Source: Mactra quadrangularis (Eukaryota; Mollusca; Bivalvia; Venerida; Mactridae). Taken from it: a stretch of 64,000 nt of DNA. The position numbers were made by a program, and so were the translations under genes. Shown here one piece after another: positions 46,601 through 57,030 of the stretch. Positions within the stretch are counted from its first letter, which is position 1, and each line of letters begins with the position of its first letter. Below the pieces are notes generated by a model. The model was not told the origin of the DNA. It did not search any database and saw nothing but the letters and a program-made list of their open reading frames with translations. The DNA lies in NCBI GenBank assembly GCA_025267735.1, contig CM046311.1, positions 33,332,895-33,396,894 on the forward strand, in the 5' to 3' direction.

Positions 46601-49600
46601 AAGCATGTGAAAGGACATGTTTTCTTGTGTATAAGATATAACAAAAAAACAAAACACTCGGCTAACAATCTATCACAATTATCATAATGAATAAATGCAT
46701 CTGAGATGAATAATTGTTATTAAAGCAAAAACAGACTTTAGCAGATGTAAATATAATTTTGCTAGGTTTTATACATAATCACATAAATGCAAGTTTTACT
46801 TTTCATGGACACCAGCTATTCATAAATGTATTTTTAGATTCTTTGAGTATTGTTAAATTAATTTAATCGAAAAACTGAGAGTGCAAAAATACTGTGCTGA
46901 TGTTACTTATTTACTTGTTACTGTTATCATTTGTCATGAGTATTCAACAGCATAACAATATGTAACAAGTTTTGAAAAGAAAAATTTACAGAATCAAAAG
47001 CCCAGTAGGAGAAACACGTTAACAAGATTTGATAATGAGCAAGCGTCTAATTTGAATTCACAACAGCTAAAATCGTGAGTCTTAGAGACCCAATAGGACG
47101 TCGTACAAAATGTAGTGGAATGCTTGTCCATTCTTCATGTAAAGCAATTTTTAGTTCCGGTAACGTCACATACTGTACAATACGTTGACGTATGCGTCTG
47201 TCAAACACGTCCCAAAGACGATCATTTGGATTTCTGCCTACTAAAATGATGACATGGCTAAAAGCTTAATGTTATCAGCCTTGAGAAATTAAATTGTTGC
47301 CTGGGCGGATTGTGGTCAGGCGTTATCTTGTTAGAGAAAAAGACCTGGACGTCCGAACACGAACTAAATAGTAACGTTATTAAAAACGTCACCCTGGTAG
47401 CGATGGACGTTCTGCTTCCCATTTATCACTACAAACCCAGCTTGCCAGAATTGTCAAAATCACTCAACAATTAACTGTTTGAATAAATTTGCTCCATGAT
47501 CTGTAGTCTGTCCAATAACCCCAAACGTTCCGTAACGTTCAGTGACGTTAGGGTCGGAACAACTTAGACCAAAGACATCTTAACCCGAGACAACTCAATC
47601 CTCAACTACTTTAGTTATCCACAGGTTGAGTTGTCTTCGGGTTGTGTTTCCACGTACCTGTATCATTAGGTAACGGTCGTAACTGAACACACTGATGGTA
47701 ACTGTTAATGTGCCATCAGTCTATCGGCTTACCCCCAGTTTTCAATGCTCAATCTTAGTATATTTACTGACTTATTTCCAAAATGATGAGGGTTACTATG
47801 TCACACGGTCTCTAGAGTTCTCGGCAAACTTTAAATGTTTGTGTAGACACTAACGCGCTGCACAGGATTCATGAAACTCAGTAAAAGGATTTACCGATGC
47901 TGTGCACCGAAGCGTGACCGTATGAGAAATTTTAACACACTATCATGTGTGAACATACCGAGAGACTTAATGATGGCAAATATACCAATGTATTATATAA
48001 AATAAAAAAAATATGTAAAGAAAACTACTGTTGGCGTTATAAGGTTTGCATAGTATAGTCCAATAGAAATAACCTGAGCTTGAACTACCTAATTATAATA
48101 ATTACACACATCACTTACACAAAATCGTGAGTTTCCGTATGGTAAATACTGAGTTTAATATATTCTTGCATTAAGGTCAATCTCAAGTTAATTGTGTTGG
48201 ACTACATAAGTTAAATCTTACCAAGACAAGCTTGTGTATTACAAGGTATCGTATCTTCACTCTCACCAACACAGTAATTCCCATAAGGATCTGGGGACGG
48301 ACTGTTACATAATCTAGTTCTATTTTGACTTCCAGTGCCGCATTGTTTACTGCAAGGTGTTGTTATAGTCCATTCCGACCAGCCTCCATCAACTGTAAGT
48401 TGTTATAATTTGCAACATGCATTACAAAACCAAAAGAGTATATTCAGTCTATTTGAAATATATCTGGATTGACAAATGTCTTTTTAAAACGACAAATTTA
48501 CCACATATCAAGTATAAGTGAGCTTGACAGAGTTTCGGCTTTTTATAGTTTTCAATACATATTTATGCATAAGCCTCGTACACAAAAGCATATTTCAAAT
48601 GTGAGACCCAGCCCGGCTAGCTCAGTTGGGGTCGTGGTTTTGTTTCCCGGGCTGGGCATACTTTCGTGGAGCTTGGTCATGAAATTATTTTAAAGGTCCA
48701 TTCACCCTCCTACCAATGTTTTTTTTTAATTATGTAGGGCAGTTGTCAGTCACTGACGAAATTATGAACTTAGAAGTTTGTTTACAGCAAATTCCAGAGA
48801 TTTAGCCTGACCAGGAGGAGTGAGTAAGTTGATTGACCGCCGTTATGTGACCTATACAATGAGTTGCTACGGCGTTAAACGAACCAAACAAACATACAAA
48901 CTAGATGTGAAATCAACACAGAGTTTAATGCCCAATGTCTTTCTAGTATGAAATATGAAGTACATATGATCAAATGGTAAGAGCTTGAATGATTTTTTGC
49001 AGTTTACAGATTGCATTCACTATTTGTGTATCTGGCTCGTGATCAAAATAATTGTGACCTATGTATTAGTACTTATAATTGCAATTTAAACATATTTCAG
49101 TTGTGATATAAAATCATAGCCAAGTGCCAAGAAATGAAAGAAAGATATGGGGCACATCAAACCTAGATCCGAACGTAAATTGTTGTACCTGGACTCAAGC
49201 CAAGTCTTTAAGATAAAATAAATTTAATATATTCTTACCTGGAGCTACTTCACACAATGATCCAGTATATCCCGGTAAACAATCACATGTATAATTAGTA
49301 GTATGACTAACACATGTGGCTCCGTTCTCACAAGAATTATCAATACAATAGTCAGGTGGTACAGTACAGTTATCACCTGACCAACCAGAGGAACATAAAC
49401 ACGTGTATCTGTTCTGTCCGTCTATACAACGATGTCCGTTACATGGATCTGGGTCACAATTATCATCAACTGAAAATAAAAAAAACAGTCAACAACAATT
49501 ATACATTAATGTTAAACAATAAATCACAATATTGCTAACACCGCTAATGTAATCTTATAACAATCCGCATTCCTCCGTAATTATCTAACGATCATCCGTG

Positions 49601-52600
49601 ATGATGTGGCTAGTTTCCTAAGCATATTGCTAGCGTTTTGACCCCTGGCTCAATTTGAGTATATATTGCACGCTATAATGATTTTTTCAGGAAACTGGTG
49701 AACAGTTTGGCATCTTTCGTTCTGAACATATTTCAACGTTAAACATTTGGTACTATCAAACAATGCACTAGTACAGCCTGTGCCAACAAGGAATAAACAT
49801 ATTTGAATATGTGAATATCGCGCTAAGCCATCTCATCCAATACGTGCATCAATCCTATAAACAATTTACACCATCGTGCGATTGAAATATATATATTATT
49901 CATTGTCTTACCATCACAGATAGACGAGGATACAACAGTTATACCAGTTGTATCTATATTCTGAAACACACCCATATCAATAACATCGTCGGTTTGGATC
50001 ACATGACATAATGATGCATACGTAGTTATTTCTGATGCATCTACAAGTTTGTCCAGCACATGAAGTCCAGTCATGTATAATCCTGAAATACATGTAAATA
50101 CATGTGCACTTTCTAAACCTCTTCCCGAATAATTTATATACGTTTTGATTTATCTAAATTCTTATTTCATTTACATCTACACATTGATTGTAGAATCACA
50201 ATTTTGAATAAAAGTTTTCATGTTTCTAAATGTAATGTGTGATGTTGAACATCAATTAAACATTACAGTATGTCGCGGTTATCAGTCATTTTATCTTCAT
50301 TTTCCGACCGGGCATAGATTTCTGAACCAAAGCTTTTATTATAGTACTACGCACATACTTTTGGCGGCAGCGGCTACCTCTATCTTACTTTATACAGAGA
50401 AACGCGGCATAATCGCCATAGACAAAAATACATTACCAATGTCTTTTATTTAAATGTGTAAAACGGCTTTCAAAGTAAATTCAAGAAATCGATTTTTCGC
50501 ATACAAACTACTTTAATGAAATCTAATAAGAGAAAGTAATAGCAGTTGTCCGTTTCCTGTGTTTGGTGAGAATTAAAATGTAAAGGGTCATAAAATTGTC
50601 GTTTAGATATTTGATTCTTTAAGACTGAATGACACGACGCTATCTTTATTAACGATGATAAAACATTTATCAAAGTATACAGTGCCTTCAAACATTACAT
50701 TTCACTGTTGCACAAGCGCTTTTTTATTTGTTTTAATTTTTTTCCTATCATTTAGACATTAAAACACTTGTACAAATAGTACAAAGTAGCATCACTTCAC
50801 TTTCAAATAATACCGTGTTTAATATCTATCTTAGTGTGTAAGTACATCTGAAATAAATTTTGACTGTATCATGACACCAGTAAACTATTTTGGATGAAAC
50901 CATCATTATTATTCTTAGTGACACAAATTAGAGTAATAATAGCAAAAGGAAATTATTCTTAGGGAAATAGACGCTACTGATCAAAAGAAAGAGTAAATGC
51001 TTGGACCCGAGACGTGCAAATTATGTTAATACATGCATACACCCTAGATGAATATGTAAATGACATTTTTACCAACCTGTTGAACCACTAGCTGTCAATA
51101 TAAATTCACCATTTGTTATCACAGGAGCATTAATTGAAACGGATGATGTATAAACTTGATTTCCATTGATATATACTTTCACTGAATTATCTGAACTGCT
51201 TACTGCAACAGCAATGTTTGTCCATGTAGTAGAACTTAATACAGCCACAGTTTCATTAACCTGGTCACTGCAATAAACATAGTTATCATATGTTTTACAA
51301 TTGCATCCATGTACAGAAATACAATTAAACATTTTCCAATTTGCCTTCTTGACCACCAAAACTAATTTAAGAATCAACCAAACCTAATTAAAGTTGCAGG
51401 TTTAAATCTTATATAGATGTTTTACTTTTTGTCTTATTGAAAAATCAAAATTTTTTTAACCAACAATTGTTGACAACTATCAAACTTACCAGAGTTAAAT
51501 ACAATTTACTAAATGACATTGATACGTAATTAACGAGCTTTGTCAGAAATGGAATTTTAAACGAAGATGCAAATCAATTCAATCCAAACAAAATTGTAGC
51601 AATAATTAACACCATACAAAATCATAAACTTTAAAACAATTTCTTATCCAAAACTGCTCATTTAATCCTTACCTTAAGTTAATTACGCTTTTAAGACCAT
51701 TGGTTTGATAGTTATATTAGTAGAACTATAAACATTTCATTTACGGTACATAAAAAAAAACATAATTTCAAATGTGCAACACCTAAAACTATATGTAATT
51801 CATAAAACGATTAATTGAAAATTTAAAATAATTACAAGTATTATACTTACGGTATGTGAACTCTGACATTCTCTGTAAGGTACACAATCAAAACATCATT
51901 TCCACCAGTTTTTAATTGCAGAACGATCGACATGACTTGTTCATTTAAACGTTTCGCCCAGAAAGACAGAGACACGTCATTAAAGTCTGATTGTAGACTA
52001 TTAATAGAAATTGGGCCTCCTGTTTCCTCTATAAGTACATCGTAAGCTGAAATAAAGTATAATGAAAACGTGTTAGAATGGCTTTAAGATAATAAAAGAC
52101 AACGAAATTGAAATGAAATTAGCAGAAGTGAAAAATCTTATATACATTCATTATAAAAGTACATGTTGTTGATGGTCTAAATTCAGCAGGTCAGTATTAG
52201 TAGAAAGATTTATTTTGGAAAATATTTGGACTGGATACAGTCACAAGAAAATATATATTGACTCATGCTGTCGGCTTTGCATTTTCAAGGTTTAGATGAT
52301 CGGTTAAAAGATGACAACAGTTTTTTTTCCAGTGCACTTGCTATAACTATTTGGTACTAAAATTATCACAGAAGAAGATAAAATCACCGCTGTTTAAACA
52401 ATTTATAGGACATAGATTTTTACAGATGACACAATAACAAGTGTATGTAGACGATACCTTGGCAATCCTGGCTAGACGTTGTATTTGTATTATTAGTTGT
52501 AGTACCACTTGGACATTGTTTGCATGATGTCTGACCATACTCATCTTGATATTCACCATACAGGCATACAGCACATGGTAACATTCCATCAGGGGAGGCT

Positions 52601-55600
52601 GATCCAGGGTGGCATATTTCTGAAATGATATATTAGGAAATAGTTTGTTTGTTTGGGTTTTACGGCACACCAACACAGAAAGGTCATATCGCACCGAAAG
52701 CAATTAATGATACTATAAATACAAACGAAATCGATGATCTAAAGCTCTATATCTTTTTATATACATTTATTTCCTTCAAAAAGTTATGTATCGCATATGA
52801 TGGTACATACACAAAAATTTCTTTAAGTGAGTTAACTTTAAAATGTGTCACGGATGTTATTAAGATCCTTACAGTCAAGGAGAACGTGTTTTACATTGAA
52901 ATGCTCGTCACATTGTATACACTTAGGCGCTTCCTCTTTTTTTGAGAAGGTATGAATGTGTAATCTGGTATGACCAATTCTACATCGCGTTATCACTATT
53001 TGGTCCTGGCGATGAGAAAATATTATTGACAAGCTTTGTTCCACATTGTTTGCCATTTTGACTTAATTAACGAATTTATAGAACATTTGAAGTCACTGCT
53101 TGGTAATTTGATATCTACTGGTTGAAGGTTTAAAGATTCTTTAGCTAAAAAGTCTACTTTTTTGTATACCAATACGACTTGGTATCCAGCAGAGGTGTAC
53201 TATTTTAGATTTCAGTATTTCAGGTAATCTTAATTCAATATTTTTTATAAGTATATTGTCTGAAATACAATTTTTAATGCCAGTAATACAAACAGAGAAT
53301 CTGAGAAAATGATAAAATTGTTATTAATACTATTTGATATGTATGTTAAAGCAAGATCTATTGCTTTGACTTCGGCTGTAAATATGGATGCCTAGTCAGG
53401 CAGTCGCATTCTTGCAGCAAAATAATTTCCATATGCAGCGCAACCAACTTTGATACCATCTTTTGAGCCGTCAGTAAAAAATTGTGTACAATCTTTATAT
53501 TTTTCCAAGATGTTTACGAATTCTGATTTGAAGGCTTCTGTGCTTGTAAAAGATTTACGAAAGTTTGATAAGTCAATTTTAACGTCTGGTATGTTGTAGG
53601 TCCAAGGAGGGACATTTTCATAAAAGTTCTGTAGAACGGTAAAAGTGTTGATATCAAGCATTTCTAACGCGCAGATCAAATTGTTTAATTTCGTTCGGTT
53701 TGTTGTCAAATCTGTCAATGTAATTTGGTTTGAAAACAACTTTTTGCGCCGGGTTACTTTTGTTAGAAGATATTCGAGATGCGTATTGTAATGAAAGCTT
53801 TTGTCTTCGTAATCTTAATGATGGCTCGTTAGCTTCAACATAAATACTTTCAACAGGTGAAGTTTTAAAGGCACCAAGGGCATTGTTTAAGGAAACAGAG
53901 TTTGATCTATAATAAACAGTCGCCAAATCGCCCATTGAATCCGATAAATATATTCAGCTACAAAATAAACACCAAGACGTAGCTCTGCGAGGGATAACTT
54001 TACGTAAATTTTAGAAAGTTTGCAATACTTTATCATGTAAATGTCACTAGAATTAATGCAAACACATAATTATACCATCATAACATATTTGAAAAACAAA
54101 TTTAGCATTTGCATTTAAGGTACTTATGTCATTGTAACTAGTGAATGATGATTATTAGTTTAGTAACATTGAATTCATGTGCTAAAATTGTGCCATGAGA
54201 AACTTCGAACGTAAGAGTCCCTGATAGCGAGCTACGAGAAAGTTACACTTAAGCATTGATATTACGCGTATTTCATAATCAAGTATTTTTATGGTATTGA
54301 ACTCATAATGAAAAAAAAACACTCACCTGTACAATTTTCAATATGTTTTGAACCATTCTGTTTGGTTGTATATCCAATTGGACATTCTAGACACTCGGTG
54401 CTTCCTTCGCCACCATAGTACTGTCCAATAGGACATTTAATGCAACTGACTGATGTCTCATTCAAATAATGACCACCAGGACATGGTTCTGTAAGATAAA
54501 TTAAAATGAATGGAATTTATATAATTATATGTTTGTCTTTTAATTATTTCTTTGACATTTATGTGATTTATTTAGTGTCTTTCAGTCTTACAACTTTAGT
54601 GTCATTTAATGGGACATCTAATTTAAGTATTTTTCGTAATGATTTGCTATGTTATAACATTCAATATAAAATTAGTATAATTATTATTAATCTGTCTGTG
54701 TTTCATGTCATCATTATTAAGGACATTTGCGGGAATACAAACTCGTGTTGTCCTTTTTGTGTTATCAGTAGTATTGAAAAGTATTTCATAATTCAAAACT
54801 AATTTACAAGATGTTTTTTTTTAGATTTTGCTTAAGAATATAATTATATATATTACTAATGGACAAAAGTCTTGTCCGGTCTACAAAAACCCTAATATCT
54901 TTTTTTGTTTTTTATTGCACACTCGTACATTTGGTATCGTTAGAAAGAGAATGTTATTATGCATTGTTTAAAAAAAGAATTGTGAAATTTGAGCCAGTTC
55001 TGTTGGTACGGTAATGTGTTGAAGATTGACATTGAGGATTTGCAAGTTACAAATGATTGCGTTGAGTCAGTTTTCAATGAATAATTTTTTTCAATAGTGT
55101 GTGTGGCTTTGGGATGATACATACAAATCCAGTAGTTAAACTAACTAGCTGTACGTTAATTTAAACATTAAGATATTCCGGAAGGCAGATAGTTTCCACA
55201 AATAAACCACCTTTTAAAGCATTTGAGTCCTAACAGTTTAATTCTACTATAGAGTTCATACGACTAAATATGAAAAACAATTTCTTGAAGAAAACTTACT
55301 ACAGGTATCTATGTTTAGGATGTACCCTGGACTGCATTCAATTTCACCGTAATCAGGTGGTTGCCATGAAGTAACGTCTGTCGTAAAGTTGGCAATATCA
55401 AGAGATCCATTATTTAGAAAAGCTTGAACTGCTGCGACCAATTCGTTCATAATATTGTCATAGTATTCTATTTTAGATATGAGTGACTCATTGGCTAGTA
55501 TAGTCATTGTCATAACAATGTCCATTTCAACAACAAGTACGTGACTATCAGCTTGACGTTTTACTAAATCGTGTGGGGAGTTATCTGCAAAAAGAACATT

Positions 55601-57030
55601 ATTATTGTAATTTTACTCTCTAGGGATATTATACAAGATATTATTCTCGGATATATAGATAACAATAAAGCCAAGTTAAATGTTAATTTCTAAGTAGACA
55701 CTGCATTAAAGTCGGAGTAACATTTTGTAAAATATCCATCTTGTTATATATTATATTGATATTGTAATGTAAATATCGCCTCACTAAACTATGTTGCATG
55801 AAATCTATAAACTGTACCGAGTAACTACGACAGACAAAGAAAATATATGTTTTCAATTTCGACAGCCCGCATGCTGATGGAAATAGCTTTTGGTTGCGAA
55901 AGTTTTAGTTATATTATATCATGACGAGAGCCAGTTATCAAAACGGTAGATGTGAGTTAATAATTATTTTCTAATATATTCATTAGTTTTTCAAACATAA
56001 CATTTGAAATATCAACTTCTTCTTGAGTTAAGCCGAAATATGTTTACATATAAATACTATTCAAATTACTATTAGCTACACAGAAACAAATTGATTGTGA
56101 TTGCCACAAGCAGACAGAACTCACACAGAGCTACACACATCTTGTCTAAAATTAGGCAGATTTATAAGGAAAAACTTCACTCTAAACTCCGAATCTTACG
56201 GTGGCATTGAGGTGACATGGAAATATATTTTATTTTTACGTGGCTACGTAAAAGCCTTACGTGGCCACGCAGTAGCTTTTATGTGCGCACGCAATAACGT
56301 TAACGTGGCCACGTAATAGCTTTACGTGCGCACGTTATAGCGTTTACGTGGCCACGTAATAGCTTTACGTGCGCACGTAATAGCGTTTACGTGGCCACGT
56401 AATAGCTTTACGTGCGCACGTAATAATTGACCAATGAACGTTGTCGAAAAATGGCCGCCAATATATCTCCATGTCACCTCTATGCCACCGTAGAATCTAT
56501 AGTTATAGCTAGAATGTCAGTAGAAGATAGGGGGCCTGTTTTTGCATCACACCATGCCATGAAATGTATTACATATGCAAATAGATTTAATATGATTGTC
56601 AAGAAATAAAATTAATTAGATAGTAAATACAAAGAATCTTTATGTTAATTTGCATCACTGCATCATAGAAATATAACCCTAAAATAAGAGTGAAGTAAAA
56701 CAACGCTTTAATTTTTAGTACAAAAGAACCTTGTTAACCAACCTTCAAAGTTCATTGTTCGTTTTTTCCTTTCAACATTATATGCAGCCTCATTGTTAAG
56801 CGATTGTCTCGTACTCCTTTTATGTATTTTCCTAATAGGACCACATTGAATAACGATAGCTGCAGTACATGACTCTGTGGAGTCACATATTTTACTGAAG
56901 GAAAGATTTATTTTAGAATCTATAATATCTTGATAGTTGCGTCTTATTTCTTCCATTGTTTCTTTAGTACCACAATCTCCACTGTAGTAAAATATATCTC
57001 CCGGAAGTCTTAAAAGCCGAGGGGATTTAG
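40317..57030 (-). CDS. Gene 3: large modular type I membrane protein (GCC2/ConA-LamG/EGF/TSP1/CCP), 5' end missing
   Basis: Sixteen exons were joined: 56743-57030, 55300-55584, 54327-54488, 52458-52619, 51851-52046, 51077-51267, 49912-50082, 49239-49469, 48222-48392, 46399-46596, 45485-45727, 44636-44830, 43003-43158, 42364-42441, 41908-41998 and 40317-40629. They give about 1,042 residues. In order: an uncharacterised module with basic RKKR; a helical module ending in Cys pairs; two GCC2/GCC3-type repeats; a ConA/laminin-G-like domain over three exons; two EGFs; TSP1; six-Cys CCP; the uncharacterised pair again; a further GCC2 repeat; Thr-rich stalk; transmembrane helix; cytoplasmic tail with PPLY. 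Extracellular junctions are phase 1 except one inside the ConA domain, so modules could be shuffled. The signal peptide exon was not found and may lie beyond the window. The mix recalls SVEP1-like and uncharacterised bivalve receptors; no ligand can be inferred. Confidence 0.85.
41625..41845 (+). mobile_element. Second SINE-like family
   Basis: Has a B-box-like 'cgggttcgaacccatcaacg' but an unrelated body ('cttgagcaagaactttatct', 'ctctccagctaggtttaaat', 'actacccagagggattga'). A recognisable A box is missing. One copy only in the window, in an intron of gene 3. Confidence 0.5.
41908..41998 (-). CDS. Gene 3 exon o: transmembrane helix
   Basis: VIVIVSVVLSIVAVIIACLA and TVCVWYKKCR: about 25 hydrophobic residues followed by a basic stop-transfer sequence, giving a type I topology. 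Phase 1 in, 2 out. Confidence 0.9.
42364..42441 (-). CDS. Gene 3 exon n: Thr/Ser-rich stalk
   Basis: IITTTTIPATTSIHEDKSYK, SDKSD: a short stalk, possibly O-glycosylated, just outside the membrane. Phase 1. Confidence 0.75.
43003..43158 (-). CDS. Gene 3 exon m: GCC2/GCC3-type Cys repeat
   Basis: YCPPGTYSFNGVCNYCEKGS, YQPFEGQSSCIQCPPGLTTV: third repeat of this type, close to the membrane. Phase 1. Confidence 0.85.
43752..44243. repeat. Dispersed element D, copy 3
   Basis: Matches 29,926-30,435 from 'tctatacatagacgttg' and 'ttggtacgcaaagaatatag' to 'cttagcgtctccgtacaaag'. Similar total length, so the boundaries are probably those of the element. Confidence 0.6.
44636..44830 (-). CDS. Gene 3 exon l: helical module with Cys pair, second copy
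   Basis: SPSLHELIHSMSQLELTAQQ, LENFTSDLLDANVNGQSYTV, then VVYCPDGQVPYNGAC. Same plan as exon b. Phase 1. Confidence 0.82.
45131..45406 (-). mobile_element. tRNA-derived SINE, near full length
   Basis: Plus-strand reading runs from 'acggcggtcagtcaacctac' (near the tail) to the tRNA head 'ctaccaactgagctagccga'. The B box is over 'gagattcaaacccacgatcc'. Intron of gene 3, gene orientation. Confidence 0.85.
45485..45727 (-). CDS. Gene 3 exon k: uncharacterised module, second copy part 1
   Basis: ASAPAKLSISSKVQFNPSVP, TSNFESTNCSNECEVSVEIS and GVATISYSIELTEGP: a beta-rich pattern with two Cys. Not a domain I can name. A SINE ends 79 bp beyond the donor. Phase 1. Confidence 0.8.
46399..46596 (-). 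CDS. Gene 3 exon j: CCP/sushi-like domain with six Cys
   Basis: CEDFELKAGTMTNCTTDADT, GDQLCTVYCEVGKIMEPGYP, YICGPSSLYEWNATELLPSC: sushi-like ends, with an extra Cys pair compared with the usual four. Phase 1. Confidence 0.8.
47080..47460 (-). pseudogene. Tc1/mariner transposase remnant
   Basis: Minus-strand translation gives NPNDRLWDVFDRRIRQRIVQ followed by YVTLPELKIALHEEWTSIPL, matching the conserved 'LNPIEHLWD.L.RR.R' and 'L..AL.EEW..IP' end of Tc1-like transposases. Further upstream, broken by stops, are VHRYQGDVFNN and QDNA-PQSA, matching the 'R.....F' and 'QQDNARPH.A' segments. Many stops and a deletion; certainly inactive. Confidence 0.75.
47490..47690. repeat. Palindromic dispersed repeat, copy 2
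   Basis: Shares 'gacatcttaacccgagacaa', 'ctcaatcctcaac' and inverted 'aggttgagttgtcttcgggt' with 19,505-19,730, flanked by 'cgttccgtaacgttc'. It lies just above the transposase remnant. Confidence 0.5.
48222..48392 (-). CDS. Gene 3 exon i: thrombospondin type 1 repeat
   Basis: DGGWSEWTITTPCSKQCGTG, SQNRTRLCNSPSPDPYG and IPCNTQAC: the WSxW, CSxxCGxGxxxRxRxC and CxxxxC hallmarks. Phase 1. Confidence 0.92.
48611..48890 (+). mobile_element. tRNA-derived SINE with short head
   Basis: Head 'gcccggctagctcagttggg' with a small internal deletion before the B box, junction 'gggcatactttcgtggagct', and tail 'gctacggcgttaaacgaacc' then AAACAAAC. The tail resembles the LINE 3' end. Intron of gene 3, opposite to the gene. 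Confidence 0.85.
49239..49469 (-). CDS. Gene 3 exon h: two EGF domains
   Basis: DDNCDPDPCNGHRCIDGQNR, YTCLCSSGWSGDNC and YCIDNSCENGATCVS, YTCDCLPGYTGSLCE: two six-cysteine EGF modules in one exon. Phase 1. Confidence 0.92.
49912..50082 (-). CDS. Gene 3 exon g: end of ConA domain and Cys spacer
   Basis: LYMTGLHVLDKLVDASEITT continues the fold (typically 'G.I..L.V.D..L...EI'), then YASLCHVIQTDDVIDMG and SSSICD. Phase 1. Confidence 0.78.
51077..51267 (-). CDS. Gene 3 exon f: ConA/laminin-G-like domain, part 2
   Basis: LSSTTWTNIAVAVSSSDNSV, KVYINGNQVYTS and GEFILTASGSTG: the W-x-H/N-x-A, V-Y-(I/V)-N-G and G-x-F-I-L strands of a pentraxin/LamG fold. The phase-consistent donor is GTTGGT rather than the neighbouring GTAAAA. 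Confidence 0.8.
51851..52046 (-). CDS. Gene 3 exon e: ConA/laminin-G-like domain, part 1
   Basis: YDVLIEETGGPISINSLQSD, FNDVSLSFWAKRLNEQVMSI: the 'SFWAK' start strand is typical of Laminin_G_3/pentraxin-like domains. Ends in phase 2, the only non-phase-1 junction in the ectodomain. Confidence 0.8.
52458..52619 (-). CDS. Gene 3 exon d: GCC2/GCC3-type Cys repeat
   Basis: ICHPGSASPDGMLPCAVCLY, GEYQDEYGQTSCKQCPSGTT: a second repeat of the same type. The acceptor lies about 27 bp from the 3' end of an intronic LINE. Phase 1. Confidence 0.85.
52648..53940 (-). mobile_element. LINE fragment: end of ORF2 (RNase H) and 3' tail
   Basis: Minus-strand frames contain GAFKTSPVESIYVEANEPSL and LRRQKLSLQYASRISSN (end of the RT-linked region), CTQFFTDGSKDGIKVGCAAY (RNase H, with the catalytic-type TDGS), and ITRCRIGHTRLHIHTFSKKE with CIQCDEHFNVKHVLLDCKDL (terminal zinc-like segment). 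The frames are broken. The tail ends 'gtgccgtaaaacccaaacaa'. Jockey-like by its RNase H and terminal motif. 5'-truncated. Intron of gene 3. Confidence 0.85.
54327..54488 (-). CDS. Gene 3 exon c: GCC2/GCC3-type Cys repeat
   Basis: PCPGGHYLNETSVSCIKCPI, GQYYGGEGSTECLECPIGYT: the C-P-x-G-x-Y ... C-x-x-C-P-x-G-x-Y ... C-x-x-C-P pattern of GCC2/GCC3 (ephrin-receptor-like) repeats. Phase 1. Confidence 0.85.
55300..55584 (-). CDS. Gene 3 exon b: helical module with Cys pair
   Basis: Encodes NSPHDLVKRQADSHVLVVEM, MTMTILANESLISKIEYYDN, a second helix and IANFTTDVTSWQPPDYG, ending ECSPGYILNIDTC. It resembles exon l (44,636), which has ENFTSDLLDANVNGQSY and YCPDGQVPYNGAC. Phase 1 at both ends. Confidence 0.8.
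56199..56490. mobile_element. TA-flanked TIR element with a palindromic satellite core
   Basis: Left end cggtggcattgaggtgacat; right end in reverse complement cggtggcatagaggtgacat. TA lies at 56,197-56,198 and 56,491-56,492. The centre (about 56,235-56,425) is an array of 43-bp units, each made of two different perfect 12-bp palindromes. Lies in the intron between gene 3 exons a and b. Confidence 0.8.
56240..56425. repeat. Alternating palindromes ACGTGGCCACGT / ACGTGCGCACGT
   Basis: acgtggccacgt starts at 56,303, 56,346 and 56,389; acgtgcgcacgt starts at 56,324 (last bases changed), 56,367 and 56,410. Spacing alternates 21 and 22 bp, with 'aatagc(t/g)tt' between. More diverged units extend leftward to about 56,240. 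Confidence 0.9.
56743..57030 (-). CDS. Gene 3 exon a: uncharacterised module, first copy part 1
   Basis: Encodes SPRLLRLPGDIFYYSGDCGT, a helix (METMEEIRR type), ICDSTESCTAAIVIQCGP and basic sites KIHKR and ERKKR, which could be furin-type cleavage sites. The donor is the unusual GTTGGT. Phase 1 in and out. It corresponds in position to exon k (45,485) in the second module pair. Confidence 0.75.

Noticed and set aside
52838..53739. Host RNase H or zinc-finger gene
   Set aside because: The motifs are those of a LINE ORF2 end, the frames are broken, and the 3' tail matches other LINE copies.
54506..54802. 98-codon hydrophobic plus-strand frame
   Set aside because: AT-rich intron of gene 3, low-complexity Ile/Asn/Phe translation, no family features.
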